A stretch of 6,398 bases of DNA from Thermoanaerobaculia bacterium. GTDB lineage: Bacteria; Acidobacteriota; Thermoanaerobaculia; UBA5066. A program made the position numbers and the translations under genes. Each line of letters opens with the position of its first letter. Within the stretch, counting starts at the first letter, position 1. Location of the stretch: positions 1-6,398 of the forward strand of contig JAMQPJ010000017.1 of assembly GCA_023717585.1 (NCBI GenBank). The letters run 5' to 3'. Shown here in pieces: positions 1 to 6,065 of the stretch. The notes below the pieces were generated by a model. That model saw only the letters and a list, made by a program, of their open reading frames with translations, was not told the origin of the DNA and searched no databases.

Positions 1-2
1 TG

Positions 3-629
3 CGCGTGGGCGTCGACTCCGTGCCGGTCGTGCTCCTGACCGCGCTCTTCACGGGAGGCGTCCTCGCCCTCCAGACGTTCAAGGGCTTCCAGCGGTTTCA
101 CGCCGAGGGTTACATCGGCTCGGTCGTGGCGCTCTCGATGCTGCGAGAGCTCGGGCCGGTCCTGACGGGTCTCATGGTGACGGGACGCGCCGGCAGCGCG
201 ATGGCGGCTGAGCTCGGTTCGATGCGCGTCACCGAGCAGATCGACGCTCTCGTTTCCCTCGCGACCGATCCGGTGCAGTACCTCTTCGTGCCGCGGGTCC
301 TCGCGTCGATCCTCGTCGTCCCGATGCTGGTCGTTCTCGCGGACGCGATCGGCATCATGGGCGGGTATCTCGTCGCCGTGGGGTATCTCGGCGCGAATCC
401 CGTCGTCTACATGAACAACACCTTCCAGTACCTCTCGATGGAGGACATGACCTCGGGCCTCATCAAGGCCGCGGCGTTCGGCTTTCTCCTCTCTCTCATC
501 GGCTGCCAGTGCGGTTACGACACGAAGGGCGGCGCCGAGGGAGTGGGCCTTTCGACCACCAAGGCCGTCGTCATGGGCTCCCTCGCCATCCTCATCGCGG
601 ACTTCTTCCTGACGAAGGTGCTGTTCTGA
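3..629 (+). CDS. mlaE: MlaE-type ABC transporter permease (5' partial)
   Basis: Membrane permease of an Mla/MCE phospholipid transporter, acting in the inner membrane with the MlaF ATPase and an MCE protein, both encoded directly downstream. The reading frame is open from the window edge. The GTG at position 6 falls inside conserved sequence (GVDSVPVVLLTALFTGGVLA), so the true start lies upstream; compared with the usual ~250-260 residues, about 45-50 are missing. Counting from that GTG, 207 residues are visible. The MlaE family hallmark runs over residues ~46-79: LRELGPVLTGLMVTGRAGSA followed by MAAELGSMRVTEQIDAL. Hydrophobic segments lie near residues 8-24, 95-125, 150-170 and 185-207, as expected for the family. 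The stop TGA at 627-629 sits just before mlaF. The family is certain; the direction of lipid movement cannot be read from the sequence. Confidence 0.93.
   Translation, partial: RVGVDSVPVVLLTALFTGGVLALQTFKGFQRFHAEGYIGSVVALSMLRELGPVLTGLMVTGRAGSAMAAELGSMRVTEQIDALVSLATDPVQYLFVPRVLASILVVPMLVVLADAIGIMGGYLVAVGYLGANPVVYMNNTFQYLSMEDMTSGLIKAAAFGFLLSLIGCQCGYDTKGGAEGVGLSTTKAVVMGSLAILIADFFLTKVLF
614..628 (+). promoter_or_regulatory. Possible RBS and CTG start of mlaF, overlapping the mlaE stop
   Basis: GAAGG at 614-618 is followed after seven nt by CTG at 626-628, in frame with mlaF. The last two bases of the CTG are the first two of the mlaE TGA, a CTGA overlap of the kind (ATGA/GTGA) typical of translationally coupled genes. 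The competing GTG at 656 has no comparable purine-rich site. CTG starts are rare, so this stays tentative. Confidence 0.35.
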
Positions 630-655
630 GCGCCGCCCGAGACGCGTCGCCCGCG

Positions 656-1444
656 GTGAAGCTCACGAAAGTCTCGAAGAGCTTCGGGACGAAGACCGTG
701 CTCTCCGGGCTCGACCTGACCGTCACGAAGGGCGAGTCGCTCGTTCTCGTCGGGCAGTCCGGGATCGGGAAGAGCGTCCTCCTGAAACACGTCATCGGGC
801 TCCTGAAACCCGACTCGGGCACCGTCGAGATCGACGGGGAAGACCTGTGGAAGGTCTCGGCCAAGGACCGCGACCGCGTGCGGCGGAAATTCGGAATGTC
901 GTTCCAGGAAGGCGCGCTCTTCGACTCGATGAGCGTGGGCGAGAACATCGCCTTTCCGCTCACGCGTCACACCAGGAAATCGAAGAAGGAGATCGCCGAT
1001 CGCGTGGCGGAGTGCCTCGAGCTCGTGCGTCTCCCGGGGATCGAGGAAAAACGCCCGTCCGAGCTGTCGGGAGGGATGAAACGCCGCGTGGGCTTCGCGC
1101 GCGCGATCGCGCTGCAGCCCGAGATCCTCCTGTTCGACGAGCCCACGACGGGCCTCGACCCGATCACGACGGACGTCGTCGTGAAGGTGATCCAGGAAAT
1201 GCGCGCCCGGCTCAAGCCGTCGGCGATCACGATCACGCACGACCTCAAGGTCGTCTTCGGAGTCGCGGACCGCGTGGGACTGCTCTCGGGAGGCAAGATC
1301 CTCGTGGACATGACCCCGAAGGAGTTCGAAGAGTCGAAGGATCCGCGCGTCGCGGCCTTCGTGACCGGCGACAGCGAGCTCGCACCCCCGGAGGCCGAGC
1401 CCGAACGGCGCCCGGCGGCTGCGTCCGCCGAGGCCCATCCATGA
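656..1444 (+). CDS. mlaF: MlaF-type ABC transporter ATP-binding protein
   Basis: Cytoplasmic ATPase that powers the MlaE permease. From the GTG at 656 it has 262 residues, close to E. coli MlaF. Visible ABC motifs are Walker A GQSGIGKS (33-40), Q-loop Gln84, signature LSGGMKRR (137-144), Walker B ILLFDEP (157-163, catalytic Glu162) and switch His195 in ITHD. The GTG gives MKLTKVSKSFG, which matches the usual beginning of these ATPases, but it lacks a good Shine-Dalgarno. An in-frame CTG at 626 overlaps the mlaE stop (CTGA) and has GAAGG seven nt upstream, so a product ten residues longer is plausible. The in-frame ATG at 509 lies deep inside mlaE and is unlikely. The last ~23 residues are a Pro/Ala/Glu-rich tail. 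The gene is third-party to nothing else here: it sits between mlaE and the MCE gene and surely belongs to the same operon. Confidence 0.93.
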   Translation: MKLTKVSKSFGTKTVLSGLDLTVTKGESLVLVGQSGIGKSVLLKHVIGLLKPDSGTVEIDGEDLWKVSAKDRDRVRRKFGMSFQEGALFDSMSVGENIAFPLTRHTRKSKKEIADRVAECLELVRLPGIEEKRPSELSGGMKRRVGFARAIALQPEILLFDEPTTGLDPITTDVVVKVIQEMRARLKPSAITITHDLKVVFGVADRVGLLSGGKILVDMTPKEFEESKDPRVAAFVTGDSELAPPEAEPERRPAAASAEAHP

Positions 1445-1454
1445 GGGAGACCGC

Positions 1455-2894
1455 ATGACGACCACCGCGAAAATCGGAGCGTTCTTCGTCGTCGTTCTCC
1501 TGGCCCTGGCCGTGCTCATCCTGAAGATCGAGGACATCCATTTCGGGAAAAAGGCCCGCACGAACTCCGTGGACGCGCACTTCAAGGACGTCGCGGGCCT
1601 CGACGACAAGTCCGCCGTGCGGATCGCGGGCGTGCGCGTCGGAAAGGTGGACGGCATCTCCCTCCGGCCGGACGGCACCGCTCTGGCCCACCTCGCTCTC
1701 GACCCGAACGTCGAGCTCCACCAGGGCGCGATTGCGCAGGTGAGGTCCCTCGGCATGCTCGGCGACAAGTACGTCGAGCTGAGCGCGGGCGACCCGGCGG
1801 CCCCGCGCCTTCCGAACGGAGCCCTCCTCGAGGGGACGTCGGGGACGGGATTCGACGACATCACCAAGCTCGCGGCCGACATCGGAAAGGACCTCAAGGA
1901 GGTCTCGAGCGCGATGGCGGGCTCTTTCGGCGGTCCGAAGGGCGAAGACAAGTTGAACCGCATCGTCGACAACCTCGGCCGCCTGGCCGAGTCCCTGCGC
2001 GACCTCGTCGACTCGAATCGGGGCAACGTCGACGTGATGCTCGCGAACCTCCGGGCGCTCTCGGACCAGATGAAGCTGACCGTCGCCCGCGTGGACCGGA
2101 TGCTGGACGAGAACCGCGTGGGCGTGAAGGACACGATCACGAACATGGACGAGGTCACGGGCAAGCTGAGGACGACGGCCGACAACCTGAATTCCATCAC
2201 CGGCAAGATCGACACGGGGCAGGGCACGCTCGGCAAGCTCCTGAACGACGACGAGACGCACAGGAACATGAACGACGCGCTCAAGTCCGTGAAGGACGGC
2301 GTCGAGTCGCTCTCGGGCACGCTCGGGCGCCTCAATCGCCTTCAGCTCGACATCGGGTTCCGCCTCGAGTACGCGACGAGGCCGAGGGACGGCAAGTACT
2401 ACTTCACGCTGGACGCCATCCCCCGCGAGGGGAAGTTCTACCGGCTCGAGATCGGCGCGATCCCCCACGGCAAGCGCGAGGACATCCTGGAGTCCTCCAC
2501 GGTCACGTTTCCGGACGGCAGCCACCAGACGATCACGACGACGGGCCAGCGCTTCGTGGACCAGTTCGTCCTCTCGGCGCAGCTCGGATACAAGTTCAAT
2601 AACACGATCCTCAGGGCCGGAGTCATCGAGGGGCGCGGGGGAGCCGCGATCGAGCAGACCTTCAAGGCCGACGCGTTTCGCCTCTCGGGGGAAGTGTGGG
2701 ACTTCACGCGGCCGGACCTGAACGGGCGCATCAAGATCTACACGCGCTGGAACGCGAGCCCGAACCTCTACGTGACGGGCGGTGTCGACGACGTTCTGAA
2801 TCCCGGGCTGAGGACGCCGTTCCTCGGCGCGGGCATCCGCTGGAAGGACGAGGACCTCAAGGCCATCATGGGCAGCATCCCGATTCCGAAATAG
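1455..2894 (+). CDS. mlaD: MCE-domain (MlaD-like) lipid transport protein with C-terminal beta-rich domain
   Basis: Periplasmic lipid-binding subunit anchored in the inner membrane, partner of the MlaE/MlaF pair upstream. It has 479 residues against ~180 in E. coli MlaD. Domains in order: a short cytoplasmic N-terminus and one transmembrane helix (about 6-23); an MCE domain (about 36-112) with the typical VAGLDDKSAVRIAGVRVGKV and GMLGDKYVELSAG stretches; a long predicted helical, coiled-coil-like region (about 133-295); and a C-terminal region (about 297-465) of amphipathic beta-strands with repeated aromatic residues. Near its end are YVTGGVDDVLNPG (439-451), FLGAGIRWKDEDLKAIMGS (456-474) and IPIPK. 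From memory this tail recurs in MCE proteins of deltaproteobacteria-like groups. The ATG at 1455 follows GAGGGAG (1443-1449), which overlaps the mlaF stop. Assembly as a hexamer and a reach toward the outer membrane are inferred from the family. Confidence 0.9.
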   Translation: MTTTAKIGAFFVVVLLALAVLILKIEDIHFGKKARTNSVDAHFKDVAGLDDKSAVRIAGVRVGKVDGISLRPDGTALAHLALDPNVELHQGAIAQVRSLGMLGDKYVELSAGDPAAPRLPNGALLEGTSGTGFDDITKLAADIGKDLKEVSSAMAGSFGGPKGEDKLNRIVDNLGRLAESLRDLVDSNRGNVDVMLANLRALSDQMKLTVARVDRMLDENRVGVKDTITNMDEVTGKLRTTADNLNSITGKIDTGQGTLGKLLNDDETHRNMNDALKSVKDGVESLSGTLGRLNRLQLDIGFRLEYATRPRDGKYYFTLDAIPREGKFYRLEIGAIPHGKREDILESSTVTFPDGSHQTITTTGQRFVDQFVLSAQLGYKFNNTILRAGVIEGRGGAAIEQTFKADAFRLSGEVWDFTRPDLNGRIKIYTRWNASPNLYVTGGVDDVLNPGLRTPFLGAGIRWKDEDLKAIMGSIPIPK

Positions 2895-2902
2895 CGCAGA
2901 GA

Positions 2903-4276
2903 ATGGCCCGCAGAGTCGCCACCGTCTTCTCCTGCACGGCCTGCGGGGCGCAGAGTCCGCAGTGGATCGGGCGCTGCCCCGAGTGCGGCGCCTGGGGCAC
3001 CCTCGTGGAAGAGCGCTCGGCCGAGGCACCCCCGCGCGGCGGCGCGGCTTCGGCGTCATCAGCGGCTACCGCTTCGTCCGCGGCCGTCCGGCTCTCCGAA
3101 GTCGCAGCCGCGGCGGTGCCGCGCATCCCGACGGGCATCGCCGACATGGACCGCGTTCTCGGCGGGGGCCTCGTGCCGGGTTCGGTCGTCCTCGTGGGAG
3201 GCGAGCCGGGGATCGGCAAGTCGACGCTGCTCCTCCAGGTCGCGGCGCGCCTGTCGGAACGGCTCGGGAGCGTCCTCTACGTCAGCGCGGAGGAGTCCGC
3301 GCAGCAGGTGAAGATGCGTGCGGACCGGCTCAACGCCTCTTCGCCCGGCCTCTTCCTGCTGCCCGAGACCTCGCTCGAAACCATTCTCGAGGCGGCGAAG
3401 GCCCGCGACTTCGGGGCGATCGTCGTGGATTCGATCCAGACGATCGCCTCCTCGGAATCGCCCGCCGCCACCGGCTCGGTCACGCAGGTGCGCGCCTGCG
3501 CGAGCCGCCTTCTGGCTCTCGCGAAGACGACCGGCGTGCCGGTCTTCCTGATCGGCCACGTCACGAAGGACGGGACGCTCGCCGGCCCGAAGACGCTCGA
3601 GCATCTCGTCGACGCGGTTCTCTCCTTCGAGGGCGAACGTTTCCACGCGCACCGCGTCGTGCGGGCGCTGAAGAACCGGTTCGGTCCCGTGCACGAGCTC
3701 GGGATCTTCGAGATGACGGGCGCTGGCCTCGTCGAGGTCGCGAACCCGTCCGCGCTCTATCTCGGGAGCGGCGCGGGTGCGCGCCCCGGCTCCGTCGTGC
3801 TCGGCGGCGTGGAGGGCACGCGGCCGCTCCTCCTGGAAGTCCAGGCGCTCACCGTCGAAGCGAAATACGGGAGCCCGCGCCGAACCGCCATCGGCTTCGA
3901 CGGGACGCGCCTCGCCCTCCTTCTCGCGGTCCTCGAGCGTCACGGCGACGTGAAGCTCTCCTCGTACGACGTCTTTCTGAACGTGGCGGGCGGAGCCGAG
4001 AGCGCCGAGCCCGCCGCCGACCTCGCCGTCGCGGCCGCCGTGGCGGGAAGCTTCCGCTCCCGGGCGCTTCCGCCCGGCACAGTCGTGTTCGGAGAAGTGG
4101 GCCTCCTCGGCGAAGTCCGGGCGGTCTCGGACGCGGCGCTCAGGCTGAAGGAAGCTGTGTCGCTGGGCTTCCGCTCGGCTCTCGTCCCGGCCGGCAACGC
4201 GGGGGAGGCGGCCGCGTTCCCGGACCTCTCGGTCGTCCCGCTCCGGAGCGTCGAGGAGCTTCTCGCGAAGACGTGA
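2903..4276 (+). CDS. radA: DNA repair protein RadA/Sms
   Basis: RecA-like ATPase that promotes branch migration and processing of recombination intermediates in the cytoplasm. It has 457 residues, against 460 in E. coli. Domains in order: N-terminal C4 zinc finger (Cys11, Cys14, Cys25, Cys28); an Ala/Ser/Gly-rich linker (about 41-70); RecA-like ATPase core with Walker A GGEPGIGKS (99-107, Lys106) and Walker B-like AIVVDSIQT (172-180); the RadA signature KNRFG (257-261); and a C-terminal Lon-protease-like domain with DVFLNVAGG (356-364) and EPAADLAVA (369-377). The ATG at 2903 puts the zinc finger in the family's normal place. Its Shine-Dalgarno is poor (AGAGA right before the start), and the start is 8 nt after the MCE gene stop, which suggests read-through transcription and possibly translational coupling. 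All key motifs are intact. Confidence 0.97.
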   Translation: MARRVATVFSCTACGAQSPQWIGRCPECGAWGTLVEERSAEAPPRGGAASASSAATASSAAVRLSEVAAAAVPRIPTGIADMDRVLGGGLVPGSVVLVGGEPGIGKSTLLLQVAARLSERLGSVLYVSAEESAQQVKMRADRLNASSPGLFLLPETSLETILEAAKARDFGAIVVDSIQTIASSESPAATGSVTQVRACASRLLALAKTTGVPVFLIGHVTKDGTLAGPKTLEHLVDAVLSFEGERFHAHRVVRALKNRFGPVHELGIFEMTGAGLVEVANPSALYLGSGAGARPGSVVLGGVEGTRPLLLEVQALTVEAKYGSPRRTAIGFDGTRLALLLAVLERHGDVKLSSYDVFLNVAGGAESAEPAADLAVAAAVAGSFRSRALPPGTVVFGEVGLLGEVRAVSDAALRLKEAVSLGFRSALVPAGNAGEAAAFPDLSVVPLRSVEELLAKT

Positions 4277-4291
4277 CCTGCCCGGGCCCTC

Positions 4292-4489
4292 TCAGACCAG
4301 CCGCGCGCCGAGGAGGCGGGCGGGCAGGAACAGGAGCGCCTTGAGGAACGCGAAGACGCCACCCACGGCGACTCCGACGAGCTTGAGGGGGAGCAGGAGC
4401 AGCCACACGAACGGGAAGGCGACGAGGGCCAGGAGGGCGAGGGGCCAGCAGAGGCAGAACAGGATGAGCCACAGCAGGAACTTCGCCAT
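4292..4489 (-). CDS. Small hydrophobic membrane protein, 65 residues
   Basis: I do not recognise a characterised family. The 65-residue product begins MAKFLLWLILFCLCWPLALL and is almost wholly hydrophobic. Two membrane segments are likely (about 4-33, which may be one long or two short helices, and 37-57), with the few charges at Lys3, Lys36, Lys50, Arg58 and Arg63. The start is fixed by a strong AGGAGG (plus-strand 4495-4500) five nt before the ATG at 4489. The frame stays open further upstream, but that extension is not hydrophobic and has no better start. The gene is convergent with radA (15 nt apart) and divergent from the ferritin-like gene. The base composition and Leu-rich coding look real, since the reading stops cleanly just short of radA. 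Role unknown; an inner-membrane location is inferred from hydrophobicity alone. Confidence 0.72.
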   Translation of the reverse strand: MAKFLLWLILFCLCWPLALLALVAFPFVWLLLLPLKLVGVAVGGVFAFLKALLFLPARLLGARLV

Positions 4490-4604
4490 CGGGGCCTCCT
4501 CGGGCGGATGTACGCAGGGACGATACTCCGGGTTCTGGCGCTGATTTGCTTGCATCATGGCCGCCGGCGGCGGTGCGTGTAACGTGCTTCCTCGGGAGAA
4601 ACCC
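4490..4604. promoter_or_regulatory. Divergent intergenic region between the small membrane protein and ferritin-like genes
   Basis: This 115-nt gap must hold the 5' ends of two divergent genes. On the plus strand TGTAAC (4578-4583) resembles a -10 box and would give a leader of about 15 nt, but the nearest -35-like sequence, TTGCAT (4550-4555), is 22 nt away, too far for a standard sigma-70 promoter. No convincing -35/-10 pair is visible on the minus strand, nor any clear operator palindrome. Confidence 0.35.
4495..4500 (-). promoter_or_regulatory. Shine-Dalgarno of the small membrane protein
   Basis: Read on the minus strand the site is AGGAGG, a full match to the anti-Shine-Dalgarno core, five nt before the ATG at 4489. 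It picks this start over the in-frame upstream ATGs and is the best evidence that the small gene is translated. Confidence 0.7.
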
Positions 4605-5126
4605 ATGCCGAAGCAGCTGGACCTGACGAAGCTCGATCTCATGGACGCGCTCGACCTCGCCATCCTCATCGAGCAGGAAGCCATGGAGCGCTACGAAGAG
4701 CTGAGGGCCGTGATGCGCGAGCATCGCACCGAGGAGGCCGCCGCCTTCTTTCACTTCATGGCGAAGGCCGAGGCGAAGCACGGCGCCGACCTGCTCACCG
4801 AGCGGGCGAAGCTCTTCGGCAAGACTCCGCGGCGCGTCGACCGCTCGCTCCTGTGGGACGTGGAAGCCCCCGGCTACGAGACCGTCAAAGATTTCATGAC
4901 GCTGCGCGAGGCCCTCAAGGTGGCCATGGACGCCGAAGTGAAGGCCTGGGTGTACTTCGACGAGGCCCTGAAGCTTCCCCTGAGCCCGCCCGTCAGGAAG
5001 CTCTTCGAAGAGCTTCGCGCGGAAGAGGTCGTCCATCAGGACATGGTGAACAGGGAGCTCGCGAAGGCTCCGCCCGACTCCGACGCGGCCCCCGAGGATT
5101 TCGCGGACGAGCCGGTGGCCCAATAA
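4605..5126 (+). CDS. Ferritin-like diiron protein, rubrerythrin type
   Basis: Predicted soluble four-helix-bundle protein of 173 residues with a carboxylate-bridged diiron site. The likely ligands follow the rubrerythrin/ferritin order: Glu25 (or Glu23) in helix 1, E-x-x-H at Glu56/His59 in helix 2, Glu111 in helix 3 and E-x-x-H at Glu141/His144 in helix 4. There is no C-terminal rubredoxin domain (no CxxC pairs), so it is not a classical rubrerythrin; peroxide reduction, iron handling or another redox role are all possible. The acidic C-terminal tail (about 153-173) looks disordered. The ATG at 4605 follows GGGAG (4594-4598) at six nt; the upstream in-frame ATG at 4557 would add an unconvincing Gly/Ala/Cys stretch with no ribosome site. 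It is convergent with purC and divergent from the small membrane protein gene. The fold is fairly sure; the exact function is not. Confidence 0.85.
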   Translation: MPKQLDLTKLDLMDALDLAILIEQEAMERYEELRAVMREHRTEEAAAFFHFMAKAEAKHGADLLTERAKLFGKTPRRVDRSLLWDVEAPGYETVKDFMTLREALKVAMDAEVKAWVYFDEALKLPLSPPVRKLFEELRAEEVVHQDMVNRELAKAPPDSDAAPEDFADEPVAQ

Positions 5127-5146
5127 GCCCAGGAAGGTCCCGTCAG

Positions 5147-5166
5147 GCCCGGTAACGCCCGGTAAG
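5147..5166. repeat. Two tandem copies of a 10-bp unit
   Basis: GCCCGGTAAC (5147-5156) is followed directly by GCCCGGTAAG (5157-5166), in the 42-nt gap between the convergent ferritin-like and purC genes. Two copies only; this may be chance in GC-rich DNA. No hairpin plus T-tract terminator is seen in the gap. Confidence 0.5.
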
Positions 5167-5168
5167 GC

Positions 5169-6065
5169 TCAGCCCCCGAACCGGATCCCGGTCAGCTTCT
5201 CGTAGGCCTCGACGTAGCGCGCGCGCGTGCCGGCCACGACGTCCGGGGGCAGCACAGGGGCCGGAGGGGTCTTGTTCCACCCGGTCTTCTCGAGGAAGTC
5301 GCGCACGAACTGCTTGTCGTAGGACGGCGGCGAGCCTCCCGGTCTCCACGTTTCTTTCGGCCAGAAACGCGAGGAGTCCGGAGTCAGCGCCTCGTCGATC
5401 CAAACGATGGCGCCCTCGCCGTCGAGGCCGAACTCGAACTTCGTATCGGCCAGCAGGATTCCGCGTTCCTCGGCGTACGCGGCCGCTCCCCCGTAGAGCG
5501 CGAGGGTGAGGTCGCGCAGGCGCCCCGCGAGCGCCTCCCCTAGTGCGGAGGCCATGGCAGCGAAGGGGACGTTTTCGTCGTGACCCGTTTCCGCCTTCGT
5601 GGCGGGCGTGAAAAGGGGCTCCCCGAGGCGGTCGGCTTCACGGAGTCCGGCCGGCAGGCGATTGCCGCAGACAAGTCCCGCGGCCTTGTAGTCCTTCCAG
5701 CCGGAACCGGCGAGGTACCCCCGGGCAACGCACTCGAAGGGCACGACGCGGCACTTCCGCGCGAGCACGGCCCGCCCTCGAAGGAGCTCGCGATGGGGCT
5801 CGAGGGCGCCGCCGAAGCGCGCGGCATCCGTTTCCATGAGATGGTTCGGGACCACGCCGGCGAATTTCCGGAACCAGAAATTCGAGAGCCCAGTCAGGAT
5901 TCTCCCCTTGTCGGGGATGCCGGGGCTGAGGACCGCGTCGAAGGCGGAGATCCGATCGGTGGCGACGAGGAGGACGCGATCTCCGAGGTCGTACACGTCG
6001 CGCACCTTGCCGCGCCGCGGCGGAGGGAGCCCGGGGAGGAGGGTCTCGAGAAGGGCCTCGGTCAT
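5169..6065 (-). CDS. purC: Phosphoribosylaminoimidazole-succinocarboxamide synthase (SAICAR synthase)
   Basis: Cytoplasmic enzyme of de novo purine synthesis: it joins CAIR and L-aspartate with ATP hydrolysis to give SAICAR. The 298 residues match the long, yeast ADE1-like form rather than the ~237-residue E. coli form. Family motifs in order are RGKVRDVYDLG (18-28, nucleotide-binding loop), ATDRISAFD (35-43), IPDKGR (50-55), VPFECVARGYLAGSGWKDY (108-126), ETGHDEN (159-165), LADTKFEFG (205-213), DEALTPDSSRFWP (224-236) and SYDKQFVRDFLE (248-259). All are intact and both ends are complete. The ATG at 6065 is the natural start, because the family begins shortly before RGKVRDVY. It has no good Shine-Dalgarno, and a -10-like box lies only six nt upstream. 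Convergent with the ferritin-like gene and divergent from the aminopeptidase gene. Confidence 0.97.
   Translation of the reverse strand: MTEALLETLLPGLPPPRRGKVRDVYDLGDRVLLVATDRISAFDAVLSPGIPDKGRILTGLSNFWFRKFAGVVPNHLMETDAARFGGALEPHRELLRGRAVLARKCRVVPFECVARGYLAGSGWKDYKAAGLVCGNRLPAGLREADRLGEPLFTPATKAETGHDENVPFAAMASALGEALAGRLRDLTLALYGGAAAYAEERGILLADTKFEFGLDGEGAIVWIDEALTPDSSRFWPKETWRPGGSPPSYDKQFVRDFLEKTGWNKTPPAPVLPPDVVAGTRARYVEAYEKLTGIRFGG

Noticed and set aside
509..655. Upstream ATG at 509 as the start of mlaF
   Set aside because: It would overlap mlaE by about 120 nt. The extra residues are Arg/His/Gly-rich and read as an alternate frame of conserved MlaE sequence, with no ribosome site.
515..3059. 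Two very long minus-strand open frames (515-2335 and 1245-3059, about 600 codons each)
   Set aside because: They lie antisense to mlaF, the MCE gene and the start of radA, which have unmistakable motifs. Their translations are rich in Arg, Ala and Pro without recognisable domains, which is what high-G+C coding DNA gives on its other strand.
4277..4328. Inverted repeat CCTGCCCG (4277-4284) / CGGGCAGG (4321-4328) after radA as a terminator
   Set aside because: The arms are perfect, but the 36-nt loop is long, there is no T-tract, and the 3' arm lies within the small membrane protein gene. In such GC-rich DNA an 8-bp match of this kind is expected by chance.
2962..4344. A 460-codon plus-strand frame overlapping radA
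   Set aside because: It is the out-of-frame shadow of radA, an Arg/Gly-rich translation without motifs, while radA itself has every expected motif in its own frame.
4557..4604. ATG at 4557 as the start of the ferritin-like protein
   Set aside because: The 16 extra residues (MAAGGGACNVLPREKP) do not fit a helix-1 leader and lack a Shine-Dalgarno, whereas the ATG at 4605 has GGGAG six nt upstream.
4490..4684. N-terminal extension of the small membrane protein up to 4684
   Set aside because: The extension runs antisense into the ferritin-like gene and is polar and unlike the rest. The AGGAGG at 4495-4500 marks the internal ATG as the start.
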